Counted from the stretch's first letter, positions 25,453 to 34,247 are shown. The stretch: 64,000 nucleotides of DNA from Chromobacterium sp. IIBBL 290-4 (GCF_024207115.1 NZ_CP100128.1:1426001-1490000); one strand, 5' to 3'. The notes: generated from the letters alone by a model not told the origin. A program made the numbers and translations.

Positions 25453-27327
25453 TTAGCCTTCCTCGTGTTCCAGGTCTTCCTCGGCATGGTCCAGACGGCC
25501 GGTGTAGCGCAGCTCCACTTCCTGGGTCAGCAGGTCCACCTTCACCACCGACAGCTGGATGCGGTCGCCGCGCGCCAGTTCCGGCAGGCCCGGAATGCGC
25601 AGCCGCAGCGGCAGGCCGTCGATGCGCACCAGGTCTTCCTTGATCACCGCGGCGGTCGGCTCGGTGATGTTTTCCTGCAGCAAATACTTCAGGCACCAGT
25701 AGTATTCCATCTTGTCCTGGAAGGACAGATAGCCGCCATAAGTGGCGTCGAAGTCGCGCAGGATGGCGAACAACATGGCGTCGCCCTGGGCGAACTGCGG
25801 CTTCTCGCCGCGTATCATCGCCGCCAGCTGGCGCTGGTTGATGAAGTCGCTGGCGCGGCGCAGCGGCGAGGTGCTCCAGGCGTACTGGGCCACGCCCAGG
25901 CCCATATGCGGCTCGGGGCGGGTGGTCATGCGCACCTTGCCCATGCTCTGGGCGCGGTACATGGCCGGGATGTCGGCCTCGGCCAGCATGCGGCCCCATT
26001 CGCTATTGGCCAGGATCATCAGCTCGGACACCAGCTTGTCCATCGGCGCGCCGCGTTTGCGGATGGTGATGGACACTTTGCCGTCGGCCACGTCGATATT
26101 GTAGTCGTGCTGCACCGGGCGGGTCGGATCGTACTTGCCGCGGCGCTTCTCCAGCGCTTCGGCGAATTGCCACAGCCAGGTCAGCTCGCGCTTGAACGGG
26201 TAGTCGACGCCCGGATCGTTGGCCAGCGTCTCCTCGTTGAACACTTGCTCCAGCTCGGCATGGCGCAGGTTGGCGGCGATATGCACCTTCTCGATGCGGT
26301 TTTCGAAGGCCACCGGCTCGAATTCCGGCGTCACCTCGGCGTACAGCGAGAACGCCGGGCAGGCGCGGCCTTCCTGCAGCGTGAAGGCCTGCACCACGTC
26401 GTCCGGCAGCATGGTGATCTTGTCGCCGGGGAAGTAGGCGGTGGACAGCCGCGACAGCACCATCTTCTCGATGTCGGAATCCAGCGGCACGCCCAGCGTC
26501 GGCGCGGCGATGTGGATGCCGACGCGCTTGTTGCCGTTGGGCAGGTCTTCCACGGAGAGCGCGTCGTCGATCTCGGTGGTGTTGGCGTCGTCGATGGAGA
26601 AAGCCTGCGCCGACGAAACCGGCAGCTCCGGCGCGTCCAGCGGCGGCGCGTACTTGCCGAAACCTATGCCCTTGGGGAAGAACTCCATCTGGAAGCCGGC
26701 CATCAGGTAGTCCGGCACCGAGGGAACGCCGCCCACCTTGTCGGCCAGCCGCAGCGGCGGCAGGCCGGTTTCGCGCGAGGCCTGGTCGAAAGCCTTGAAT
26801 TCCAGCGTGTTCTTGTCGGGTTTCCACAACAGCTGCATCAGCTGCGAGCGGATGGCTTCCGGCAACTCGCCGGCCTTCAACTGGCCCACCCAGCCGTCGA
26901 TCTGCTCCTGCTCGCGCTTCTTGCGTTCGATGCCGGCCAGCGCGGCTTGCAGCGCCTCCTGCGGGGCCTTCTTATAGCAGCCCTTGCCCTTCTTGTAGAA
27001 GTACATCGGCGCGCCATGCAGACGGGTCAACAAGGCGGCGGCCTGGAATGGCGACGGCGCCTGGCCAAAGTAATCGGCGGCCAGATCCTGATAGGAGAAC
27101 TCGTCGTCCGGACTGCATTCCCAGAGGAAGTCCAAATCGATATCCGCAGCCAGACTGTCTACTGCCGCCAGAAAATCCGCCAATGGAGAACTAAACTCCA
27201 GAAAGACGTTGGCGCTCTTGAGCTTGGCGCGCTTGCCATGCTGGGTATCCACCTGCAGGCTGGCGTCGCTGCGCGAGACTATGCTGCCAACCTTGAAACT
27301 GCCGCTCTCTTCGTAAAAAACGTTCAT
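25453..27327 (-). CDS. RNB-domain 3'-5' exoribonuclease (RNase II-like)
   Basis: The 624-residue protein has an N-terminal half without clear cold-shock domains (residues 1-230), an RNB catalytic domain beginning FSIDDANTTEIDDALSVED, with the four-Asp metal site of RNB enzymes, and the diagnostic STSPLRRASDFINQRQ. It ends with an S1-like segment (LRIPGLPELARGDRIQLSVV). It degrades single-stranded RNA processively. The start at 27327 (MNVFYEESGSFKVGSIV) matches the family; the longer frame upstream lacks support. It is a short RNase II variant as found in many betaproteobacteria. A terminator lies just after its stop. Confidence 0.92.
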   Translation of the reverse strand: MNVFYEESGSFKVGSIVSRSDASLQVDTQHGKRAKLKSANVFLEFSSPLADFLAAVDSLAADIDLDFLWECSPDDEFSYQDLAADYFGQAPSPFQAAALLTRLHGAPMYFYKKGKGCYKKAPQEALQAALAGIERKKREQEQIDGWVGQLKAGELPEAIRSQLMQLLWKPDKNTLEFKAFDQASRETGLPPLRLADKVGGVPSVPDYLMAGFQMEFFPKGIGFGKYAPPLDAPELPVSSAQAFSIDDANTTEIDDALSVEDLPNGNKRVGIHIAAPTLGVPLDSDIEKMVLSRLSTAYFPGDKITMLPDDVVQAFTLQEGRACPAFSLYAEVTPEFEPVAFENRIEKVHIAANLRHAELEQVFNEETLANDPGVDYPFKRELTWLWQFAEALEKRRGKYDPTRPVQHDYNIDVADGKVSITIRKRGAPMDKLVSELMILANSEWGRMLAEADIPAMYRAQSMGKVRMTTRPEPHMGLGVAQYAWSTSPLRRASDFINQRQLAAMIRGEKPQFAQGDAMLFAILRDFDATYGGYLSFQDKMEYYWCLKYLLQENITEPTAAVIKEDLVRIDGLPLRLRIPGLPELARGDRIQLSVVKVDLLTQEVELRYTGRLDHAEEDLEHEEG

Positions 27328-27444
27328 CAAAACATGCCAGGCCGTTGAATTTAAGGGCGGATTATAGCAGTTCGCCCCGCTGACCGGCGTCACAAACTTG
27401 CAGCCGAAGCGAGCGTAACCGCAACGGAGGGGAAACACCCTGTC

Positions 27445-29037
27445 ATGAAACAAGCTGTGCCTATTCATCCCAGCCAGCGCGCCCATCTGGCCAGGGAAAT
27501 CGACCGCATCGGCTATATGCTGGTTTCGCGCTGGGAGCGGCCGCTGGCCGCCCACCTGCTGTCGCTGGTGCTGCGGCTGGAGGAATTGGTCCGCACCATA
27601 GGCCTGGGCGACATCGCGGCCGAGGCGCACACGCTGGCCCGTTTGTTGCAGCAATGGCTGCAACAGCCGCTGAGCGTGCCGTCCGAGCAAGAGCGCTACG
27701 GCCAGTTGCGCCATCATCTTGGCGTGGTCAGCCAGCTGGGCTTGATGGAGCGGCAAATTGCGATCCAGGGCGCGGAAGTTCGCCCGCCGGACGGCGGCTA
27801 TGCGCCGCTCTACCTCTGGCTCCCCCCCAACCTGGACGCCAGCACGCTGCAGCGGCAATTAGCCTGCTTCGGCTACGAGGTCACGGTGCTGTCACAGGCG
27901 GCCAAGCTGGCGAAAGCGCTGCAAGAAGCGACGCCGGCCGCAGTGGTGGCCTTCACCGACTTCGCCGAAAGCGATCCCATCGTGCAACTGGCCCCCGCCA
28001 TCAGCAGCTCCTGCCCCCTGGTGCTGACTTCGGCGCGGCGCGACTTCCCCTCCCGCCTGGCCGCGGCGCGGATGGGCGCCAGCGGTTTCCTGGACTGGCC
28101 CTTGCAAGCCCATCAACTGGTGGACTTGCTCAGCTTCGGCGACATCGGCGAGCGGCGCGACCCCTTGCGGGTGCTGATCGTCGAGGACATGGCCTCGCTG
28201 GCCGGCCTGTACACCCGGGTGTTGGCGGCCCATGGCGTGGAGGCCACCAGCGAGACCAATCCGGAAAACGTGCCGGAGTTGATCGAGCGGCTGAATCCGG
28301 ATCTGATCCTGATGGACATGTATATGCCGCAGTGCAACGGCATCGAGCTCGCCAAGGTGATCCGCCAGCAGCGAATGCTGGACGGCATCCCCATCGTGTT
28401 TCTGTCGGTGGAAAAGCGCCAGGCGGTGCAGCTGGACGCGCTGACGCTGGGCATAGACGGCTTCCTGACCAAACCGGTGGCGCCGGAAGAGCTGGTGGTG
28501 ACGGTGATGAACCGGGCGCGGCGCTATCGCAAGCTGCGCTCCTACATCGCCAACGACAGCCTCACCGGCCTGCTCAACCACTCGCATCTGCATGGCCAGA
28601 TGGACAGCGGCATCGTCCGCGCGCGCCGGGACCAGCTGCCGTTGTCGCTGGCGATGATAGATCTGGACTACTTCAAGAAGATCAACGATACCTACGGCCA
28701 TCAAGCCGGCGACCAGGTGCTGCTCAATCTGGCGCGCTTCTTGAAGGAGCGGCTGCGGCGCTCCGATCTGGTGGGCCGCTACGGCGGCGAGGAGTTCGCC
28801 ATCGTGCTTCCCAGCACGCCGGTGGACAAGGCGCATCAGATGATGGATGCGCTACGCCAGGACTTCAGCCAATTGGAACAGCGCGCCGAAGAGCGCTCTT
28901 TCCGCCAGACCTTCAGCGCCGGCATCAGCTCGCTGGACACGGCCGACAACGCCACCAGCCTGGTGCAGCAAGCGGATGAAATGCTGTACCGCGCCAAGGC
29001 CAATGGCCGCAACCGGGTGGAAAGCCGCGGCGACTGA
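27445..29037 (+). CDS. GGEEF response regulator (diguanylate cyclase) with a second degenerate receiver
   Basis: The 530-residue protein has a helical N-terminus (1-120), a receiver-like domain lacking the acidic triad (about 125-240), a canonical receiver (LRVLIVEDMASLAG; phospho-accepting Asp in LILMDMYMPQ, about residue 291; Lys in FLTKPVAP) and a GGEEF domain. The active motif YGGEEF lies at about 446-451, and RRSD five residues upstream is the RxxD product-inhibition site, so the cyclase should be active and feedback-controlled. It makes c-di-GMP on phosphorylation by an unknown kinase. It is divergent from the RNB gene. The intact catalytic motif and the inactive first receiver are both clear in the sequence. 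Confidence 0.93.
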   Translation: MKQAVPIHPSQRAHLAREIDRIGYMLVSRWERPLAAHLLSLVLRLEELVRTIGLGDIAAEAHTLARLLQQWLQQPLSVPSEQERYGQLRHHLGVVSQLGLMERQIAIQGAEVRPPDGGYAPLYLWLPPNLDASTLQRQLACFGYEVTVLSQAAKLAKALQEATPAAVVAFTDFAESDPIVQLAPAISSSCPLVLTSARRDFPSRLAAARMGASGFLDWPLQAHQLVDLLSFGDIGERRDPLRVLIVEDMASLAGLYTRVLAAHGVEATSETNPENVPELIERLNPDLILMDMYMPQCNGIELAKVIRQQRMLDGIPIVFLSVEKRQAVQLDALTLGIDGFLTKPVAPEELVVTVMNRARRYRKLRSYIANDSLTGLLNHSHLHGQMDSGIVRARRDQLPLSLAMIDLDYFKKINDTYGHQAGDQVLLNLARFLKERLRRSDLVGRYGGEEFAIVLPSTPVDKAHQMMDALRQDFSQLEQRAEERSFRQTFSAGISSLDTADNATSLVQQADEMLYRAKANGRNRVESRGD

Positions 29038-29044
29038 GCGCCCC

Positions 29045-29072
29045 AAACAAAAAGCCCCCGCGGGGCGGGGGC
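29045..29072 (-). terminator. Terminator between the GGEEF and Tsx-like genes
   Basis: A stem of GCCCCC/GGGGGC lies between the convergent stops. On the minus strand it is followed by TTTTTGTTT, so it fits as the terminator of the Tsx-like gene. Confidence 0.75.
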
Positions 29073-29132
29073 GTCGAGTCGGCGGAAGCCTCCGCCAGCC
29101 TGCCCGCTTGCCGCGGGCGAGGTTTCTTCTGC

Positions 29133-29921
29133 TTAGAAGTTGTACTTGACGGTGTAGATCGTCGCGTATTCGTTGCCGGCGGTGCCCAGCTTGTTCACAG
29201 CGTAACGATATTGAATGCCAGTGGTCAGCGACTTGGTCGGGTTCCACCACAGCGAAACGGCGCCGTTTTGGCCGGTGCGCTTTTGAACCAGGCCTGCGAA
29301 ACCACTCGGCTGAGCAACGGTGGTGAAATAGTGCGAACGATCGAATTCGGTCTCATGCCACTGAGTTACCGAGAACGGTTGGCCAAAAGCCGTGAAGTCG
29401 AAACCCGCTACATAGCCAGCCATCCAACCATTGCGGTGCGCGCCGACTTGATACTTCAATTCTTGATGCATGCCCAGGAACGGCTTGAACCATACCTTGC
29501 CGAAGGACAGGTCCGTACCCAGACCCAGTACACGGTTCTGGTCGAAGAAATTGAAGCCACGAGTGTCATAGACGTGGGTGTACAACTTGACCGGCACGCC
29601 GCCGATGTCGGTGATGTTGAAGCGAGCTACCACCTTGGTGGTGTAGCGGCGATCGCCAGCCGGCATCTCGGTGTCGTTGCGGTTCCAGTTCTCCAGATCG
29701 AAGAAACCGTACAGATCGCCCCAGGAACGACCCATGCCGCCTTCGGCTTCCAGGTATTGGAAGTTGCGCTTAGCGCCGAACAAGGACGCTTGGGTTTTGT
29801 TCAGGGTGCTATCCGACCAGTTCAGCTGGTTGAAGCTGACATTGCTGAAAGTGTAATCAGCGTGAGCCAGAGCGGAAGCGGCCATCAGGGACAGGGCCAG
29901 CAGCGACTTGCGAGTATTCAT
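29133..29921 (-). CDS. Tsx-like nucleoside-specific outer-membrane channel
   Basis: The 262-residue protein has a signal peptide (MNTRKSLLALSLMAASALAHA) and a beta-barrel ending in Phe (IYTVKYNF), typical of outer-membrane proteins. The segments NFQYLEAEGGMGRSWGDLYGFFDLENW and WMAGYVAGFDFTAFGQPFSV match the OmpK/Tsx nucleoside channel family, a phage and colicin receptor in enteric bacteria. The start is the ATG at 29921; a GTG three codons upstream is less likely. It is followed on the same strand by a terminator at 29045-29072. No nucleoside uptake genes are adjacent. Confidence 0.88.
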   Translation of the reverse strand: MNTRKSLLALSLMAASALAHADYTFSNVSFNQLNWSDSTLNKTQASLFGAKRNFQYLEAEGGMGRSWGDLYGFFDLENWNRNDTEMPAGDRRYTTKVVARFNITDIGGVPVKLYTHVYDTRGFNFFDQNRVLGLGTDLSFGKVWFKPFLGMHQELKYQVGAHRNGWMAGYVAGFDFTAFGQPFSVTQWHETEFDRSHYFTTVAQPSGFAGLVQKRTGQNGAVSLWWNPTKSLTTGIQYRYAVNKLGTAGNEYATIYTVKYNF

Positions 29922-30168
29922 TTGTTTCACCAGACTATTTTCGTGTAGTAAGCAACCGACAAGCGTCGGCGAGCGCCGCGCAGATTAGACGTGAAAATGG
30001 CCTTATGCAAACAATTTGTCACGCTTCTGTCGCATTTTTGCAAAGATTCTTTGCCTTGTTGTAGTAAAATGACAATAGAATTACACAGTGTTGTCAAAAT
30101 GCCACATGGAAATGTCTTCACATGGAGATAAGTATCTGATCAAAAACCGATTCCCGGCTTGTTTCAGA

Positions 30169-30486
30169 TCAAGATTCCCTATCCGTCCAACCGTAGCGCG
30201 CCAGGCTGACTTTGCCGTTGGCATTGAACTCCACATCCTCTTCTTCCAATAGCAATTTCTGCCAATCGGCATGTTGAGAGCCCGGCCGGGACAGCCGTCC
30301 GCCCGCGCCCAGCACGCGATGCCATGGCGCCTGGACGCCGTCGGGAAGATGGCCAAGCAAGCGGCCGACGTGGCGGGAATGGCGGGGGAAGCCGGCCTGC
30401 GCGGCCAGCTCGCCATAGGTGATGACGCGGCCGGCCGGCACCTGCGCCAGCAAGGCCAGCACGCGGCGGGCGAATTCAGGCGGCAT
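30169..30486 (-). CDS. Alkyltransferase-like DNA repair protein (ATL)
   Basis: The 105-residue protein is the DNA-binding domain of O6-alkylguanine alkyltransferases: VLALLAQVPAGRVITYGELA, GFPRHSRHVGRLL and then APWHRVLGAGGRLSRP. The active-site Cys of the PCHR motif is replaced by Trp (P54-W55-H56-R57), the hallmark of ATL proteins, which flip O6-alkylguanine and hand the lesion to nucleotide excision repair and do not repair it themselves. Length is normal for ATLs. It overlaps the stop of the upstream metallohydrolase gene by one base (TGATG), so it is coupled to that gene. Confidence 0.93.
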   Translation of the reverse strand: MPPEFARRVLALLAQVPAGRVITYGELAAQAGFPRHSRHVGRLLGHLPDGVQAPWHRVLGAGGRLSRPGSQHADWQKLLLEEEDVEFNANGKVSLARYGWTDRES

Positions 30487-31136
30487 CAGCGGTAGCGCGG
30501 ATCGGCGACGTAGGGATTGCCGCGTTTCTCCGCGCCTAGGGTGGTGAAGGGGCCATGGCCGGGAATCACCGTGATGTCGTCCGGCAGGACGAACAGCTTT
30601 TGCTGGATGGCGTCTATCAGCTGCTGGTGGTTGCCCATGGGGAAATCGGTACGGCCTATCGAGCCTTGGAACAAGACATCGCCGGCCACCAACACTTTGG
30701 AGGACGGGCTATAGAACACCACATGGCCAGGCGTGTGGCCGGGGCAATGGATCACTTGCAGCGTCTCCTGGCCGATGGAGACGGTATCGCCCTCTTCCAG
30801 CCAGCGCTGCGGCGTCAGCGGCTCGCTGCGCGGGAAGCCGAACATCTGGCCCTGGGTGGGCAGCTGATCCAGCCAAAAGCTTTCGGCGCGCTGCGGGCCT
30901 TCGATCTCCACGCCCAGCTCCTCGGCCAGCTTGGCCGCGCCGCCGGCATGATCGATGTGGCCATGGGTCAGCAACAGCTTTTCCACCGTCAGGCCCTGTC
31001 CCTCCACCCAGGCGCGGATGCGTTCGATGTCGCCGCCGGCATCGACAATGGCCGCCTGACGGCTGACGCTGCACCACAGCACGCTGCAGTTCTGGGCAAA
31101 CGGAGTGACCGGAATCACGTGGTATTTCAAGGCCAT
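30486..31136 (-). CDS. GloB/YcbL-type metallo-beta-lactamase-fold hydrolase
   Basis: The 216-residue protein has the zinc-site motif THGHIDHAGG, a second His in HCPGHTPGHVVFY and the terminal GHGPFT, giving the full binuclear metal site of the glyoxalase II/persulfide dioxygenase superfamily. It resembles the YcbL/GloC group, which hydrolyses S-lactoylglutathione with low activity. The ATG at 31136 (MALKYHVIPVTPFAQN) matches the family, and the longer upstream frame is a Pro/Arg-rich artefact. It precedes the ATL gene in an overlapping pair. Confidence 0.9.
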   Translation of the reverse strand: MALKYHVIPVTPFAQNCSVLWCSVSRQAAIVDAGGDIERIRAWVEGQGLTVEKLLLTHGHIDHAGGAAKLAEELGVEIEGPQRAESFWLDQLPTQGQMFGFPRSEPLTPQRWLEEGDTVSIGQETLQVIHCPGHTPGHVVFYSPSSKVLVAGDVLFQGSIGRTDFPMGNHQQLIDAIQQKLFVLPDDITVIPGHGPFTTLGAEKRGNPYVADPRYR

Positions 31137-31168
31137 GACAGGGCTCGCGCTAAAAAAACGTAATCCGA

Positions 31169-31274
31169 CATTCTGGCATGGCCGTGGCGGTTTGGGGAGG
31201 GGTGGCGGAGACGGTGCGCACGGGATAAGGCGGGCAAGGCCTGCCCTCCCTACGAGATGTGGCATGCCAGAATG
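31169..31274. repeat. 12-bp inverted repeat pair flanking about 80 bp
   Basis: CATTCTGGCATG at 31169-31180 and CATGCCAGAATG at 31263-31274 are perfect inverted copies. With the palindromes just downstream this forms an intergenic repeat region. No transposase is inside; a miniature transposable element or a REP-like unit are both possible. Confidence 0.55.
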
Positions 31275-31295
31275 GTTTGGGAAGGGCCGCCCTAA

Positions 31296-31438
31296 GGCGG
31301 ATGCTCCGCCCGCTGGGCGATCCGCCGTGCCGTATCGACAAGGCAAAGGCGGAATAAGGGCTTAAAGCCGGGATTCCGCCCTAGGGGAATAAGGGCGCGA
31401 CGGGATGGCGGATCGCCCGGATTGGCCGGGCATCCGCC
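31296..31438. repeat. Cluster of three palindromic GGCGGAT-type elements
   Basis: Three imperfect palindromes stand in a row: 31296-31326 and 31407-31438 are inverted copies of one sequence (GGCGGATGC...GGGCGATCCGCC), and 31348-31380 is a related stem (GGCGGAAT...ATTCCGCC). The last one abuts the stop codon of the radical SAM gene and may also help end its transcript. The arrangement resembles REP/BIME clusters. Confidence 0.7.
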
Positions 31439-33349
31439 CTACGAATACAACGCCCGCTCGATGAACTGGCGCGGCACCTTGGGCTTGGGCACCCGGACGT
31501 CGAACCAGCCGCGCACGTCGCCATCCAGCCCTATGCCGTGCATGAAGTTGTACAGCGCCTTGTTCAGGCCGCGGCCCATCAGCTCGTGGTCGGTGCCGGT
31601 GGGATCGATGAAGCCGACATCGTTCTTGGCGAAGTCGCCCGCCGGCAGCGGCACCAGCTGCACGCCGTATTCTTCCGGATTCTTGCCCACCGGCGAATGC
31701 ACGGTGCAGGCGAAGCGGTGGAAGAAGCCGGACTGGATGCAGCCGCTGTCGAACAGCTGGCGCACGTACTCCAGCGCGTCCACCGTGTCCTGCACCGTCT
31801 GCGTCGGAAAGCCGTACATCAGGTAAGCGTGCACCAGGATGCCCGCCTCGGAAAAACCGTGGGTGACGCGCGCCACCTGCTCCACCGACACGCCCTTCTT
31901 CATCAGCTTGAGCAGCCGGTCCGACGCCACCTCCAGGCCGCCGGAGATGGCGATGCAGCCGGATTCGGCCAACAACTGGGCCAGTTCCGGCGTGAACGAT
32001 TTCTCGAAACGGATATTGCCCCACCAGGAGATGGACACCTTGCGCCTGAGCAGCTCCTCGGCCAGCGCCTTCAGCATCTTGGGCGGGGCGGCCTCGTCGA
32101 CGAAGTGGAAGCCGGTCTGGCCGGTTTCGGCGATGATGGCCTCAATGCGGTCCACCAGCACTTCGGCCGAGGCGGTTTCGTAGCGCGAGATATAGTCCAG
32201 CGTCACGTCGCAGAAGCTGCATTTCTTCCAGTAGCAGCCGTGGGCGATGGTCAGCTTGTTCCAGCGGCCGTCGCTCCACAGCCGGTGCATCGGGTTCAGC
32301 ATGTCCAGCAGCGACAGGTAACGGTCGATGGGCAGGCCGTCCCAGGTCGGCGTGCCGGATTCGGAGAAGGGCACGTCCGCTTCCTGCATGTTGACATAAC
32401 GCACCGCGCCGTCCTGGCGCAGGAAGGTGCGCGCGAGCCGGCTGACGCCGCGCTTGCCTTCGAGATGCTCCATCAACGCCAACAGCGGTTTTTCGCCATC
32501 GTCCAACGTGACGTAGTCGAAGTAATCGAACACCCGCGGTTCGGCCAATTCCCGCAGCTCGGTGTTGGCGTAGCCGCCGCCGAGACAGGTTTTGACCTCG
32601 GGCCAGTGACGCTTGATGGTCTGGGCGATGCGGAAGGCGGCGTATACCGCGCCGGGGAAGGGCACCGAAATCAACACCAGCTGCGGTTGATGCTTGTCCA
32701 TCGCTTCGCGGGTCAGCGCGTCCAAGCTGTCGTCCACCCAGTTCGGCGCCGCCGCCAGGGCCTTGGCCAAGGGATCGAAGGTCGGCTGCGACAAGGCCAG
32801 CGATTCGGCGTAGCGGACGAACTCGAAGCGCGGGTCCACCGCCTCGCGCAACACGTCGGCGATATCGTTCAGGTACAGCGTGGCCAGATGGCGGGCGCGG
32901 TCCTGGGTGCCCAAGGCGCCGAAGGCCCAGGCCAGCGGATCGCCGCCGTCCGGATCGTCCGGGTCCACATACACATCCAGCGAGGCGAAGCGCGGCCCTT
33001 CCGGCAGATAGTTGCGGCCGGCGATGCGGTAGGACAGCGTGGCGTCGCGGCCCTGCAAGAAGCCGATCACCGCGTCTATCGTCGCGGCGTAGCGATCATA
33101 ATCAATATCGAACTGCATCATGCAGTCCGTGCGCTGGCGCATTGGAATGCGCTGCACATGCTCGCGCAGCGTCTGCATGCCGGCGCGCGAGAACAATTTC
33201 AACACCAGCGCCAACGCCAGGTCTTCCTGGAAAGCCGCCACGCCGCGCGAGCGCAGGAAGCCGGTGAGATAGGCGGTGGATGGGTAGGGCGTGTTCAGCT
33301 GCGTCATCGGCGGGATGAGCGACAGCACGCGCAGGGAGCTGGCAGACAT
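31439..33349 (-). CDS. B12-binding radical SAM protein
   Basis: The 636-residue protein has an N-terminal cobalamin-binding-like region (RVLSLIPPMTQLNTPYPSTA, LVLISVPFPGAVYAAFRIA, CLGGGYANTEL, YVTLDDGEKPLLAL) and a radical SAM domain with the Fe-S cysteines in GCYWKKCSFCDVTLD (C372, C377, C380). The spacing is Cx4Cx2C, not the usual Cx3Cx2C. Family members include oxidative or methylating enzymes of unknown substrate. It continues with FHFVDEAAPP, SWWGNIRFE and AYLMYGFPTQT. It is a single-gene unit with REP-like repeats after it. The reaction is unknown. Confidence 0.9.
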   Translation of the reverse strand: MSASSLRVLSLIPPMTQLNTPYPSTAYLTGFLRSRGVAAFQEDLALALVLKLFSRAGMQTLREHVQRIPMRQRTDCMMQFDIDYDRYAATIDAVIGFLQGRDATLSYRIAGRNYLPEGPRFASLDVYVDPDDPDGGDPLAWAFGALGTQDRARHLATLYLNDIADVLREAVDPRFEFVRYAESLALSQPTFDPLAKALAAAPNWVDDSLDALTREAMDKHQPQLVLISVPFPGAVYAAFRIAQTIKRHWPEVKTCLGGGYANTELRELAEPRVFDYFDYVTLDDGEKPLLALMEHLEGKRGVSRLARTFLRQDGAVRYVNMQEADVPFSESGTPTWDGLPIDRYLSLLDMLNPMHRLWSDGRWNKLTIAHGCYWKKCSFCDVTLDYISRYETASAEVLVDRIEAIIAETGQTGFHFVDEAAPPKMLKALAEELLRRKVSISWWGNIRFEKSFTPELAQLLAESGCIAISGGLEVASDRLLKLMKKGVSVEQVARVTHGFSEAGILVHAYLMYGFPTQTVQDTVDALEYVRQLFDSGCIQSGFFHRFACTVHSPVGKNPEEYGVQLVPLPAGDFAKNDVGFIDPTGTDHELMGRGLNKALYNFMHGIGLDGDVRGWFDVRVPKPKVPRQFIERALYS

Positions 33350-33375
33350 GCGAAAAATCCGGCGGGTGGTTCAAA

Positions 33376-33400
33376 AAGCATAGCCGGGCATAAGCCCGGC
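33376..33400 (-). terminator. Terminator after the CxxC peroxidase-like gene
   Basis: On the minus strand GCCGGGC-TTAT-GCCCGGC is followed by TATGCTTTTTG, 35-60 bases beyond the stop at 33435. A good Rho-independent candidate. Confidence 0.65.
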
Positions 33401-33434
33401 CGCGCGTGATTGTCCCACAGCAAGCGATGCGAGA

Positions 33435-33791
33435 CTAGGCAGTCTTGGCGCTGAACTGCTCAAAGGCCTCTAAAGCGTTGGCGGAATACATCAAGGACGG
33501 CCCGCCGCCCATATACACCGCCATCGCCAGCGTCTCCTCCACTTCCGCCTTGGTGGCGCCCAGCTTGACCAAGGCCGAGGCATGGAAGCCCAGACAGCCG
33601 TCGCAACGCGCGGCCACGCCCAGCGCCAGCGCGATCAGCTCCTTGGTTTTCTTGTCCAGCGCCCCGTCGCGGGTGGCGGCGCGGGCCAGGTCGTTGAAGC
33701 CTTGCATCACCTCCGGCACGTCGGCGCGCAAGGTGGCCAGGTGCTTGGAAATAGCGTGGGTCAGTTCCGGGTAGTTCACTTCACCGCTCAT
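33435..33791 (-). CDS. Carboxymuconolactone decarboxylase/AhpD-family protein
   Basis: The 118-residue all-helical protein has the AhpD-type redox motif C63-D-G-C66-L-G-F-H70 (CxxCxxxH) with ELIALALGVAARCDGCL and AMAVYMGGGP around it. Such proteins are thiol-dependent peroxidases or reductants. The start at 33791 is supported by GGAGCC upstream; the longer upstream frame is spurious. It is divergent from a BigR-like sulfur sensor gene across 138 bases, so it may belong to the same regulon of reactive sulfur or peroxide stress. This last step is inference. Confidence 0.88.
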   Translation of the reverse strand: MSGEVNYPELTHAISKHLATLRADVPEVMQGFNDLARAATRDGALDKKTKELIALALGVAARCDGCLGFHASALVKLGATKAEVEETLAMAVYMGGGPSLMYSANALEAFEQFSAKTA

Positions 33792-33929
33792 GGTTTGGCT
33801 CCAGTTGAGATAGGGATGCGAATGCGCGAAGTCATCACAGCAAACGGACGACGCCGGCAATGGATATGTTGATTTATATAATATCAATTGATATATTGAA
33901 GTCAAGACACACCGCAATCGAGCATCGCC

Positions 33930-34247
33930 ATGGATACCCCCTCCCTTTCCCTCGCCGACATGCGCCAAGCCGCCAGCCAGGCCTGCGGCATGCTGCGCGC
34001 CCTGGCCAATGAAGATAGGCTGCTGCTGTTATGCCAGCTCAGCCAGGGCGAGAAATCGGTAGGCGAGCTGGAAGAGATGGTCGGCATCCGCCAGCCTTCT
34101 CTGTCGCAGCAATTGGGCGTATTGCGCAACGAGGGCTTGGTGGCCACTCGCCGCGACGGCAAACGCATCATCTATTCCGTGGCCGATCCCAAGGCGCTGG
34201 CCGTGCTGACCGCCTTGCATCAGTTGTACTGCCCCAAGGAGGAGTAA
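33930..34247 (+). CDS. ArsR-family regulator of the BigR/SqrR persulfide-sensing type
   Basis: The 105-residue winged-helix protein reads MLRALANEDRLLLLCQLSQG, GIRQPSLSQQLGVLRNEGLV, RRDGKRIIYSVAD and ends ALHQLYCPKEE. Two Cys at C35 (helix 2) and C101 (last helix) lie at the positions used by BigR, YgaV and SqrR to form a tetrasulfide or disulfide on reactive sulfur exposure, which releases DNA. Its stop overlaps the next start (TAATG), so it shares an operon with two YeeE/YedE proteins, as in bigR-type operons. This supports sulfur stress control of the operon and of itself. The extra Cys19 is not a known sensor residue. Confidence 0.9.
   Translation: MDTPSLSLADMRQAASQACGMLRALANEDRLLLLCQLSQGEKSVGELEEMVGIRQPSLSQQLGVLRNEGLVATRRDGKRIIYSVADPKALAVLTALHQLYCPKEE

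Noticed and set aside
25351..27348. 665-residue plus-strand frame
   Set aside because: It is the antisense shadow of the RNB exoribonuclease gene and is rich in His, Gln and Arg as such shadows are.
31538..33409. 623-residue plus-strand frame
   Set aside because: Antisense shadow of the radical SAM gene; no motif or ribosome site.
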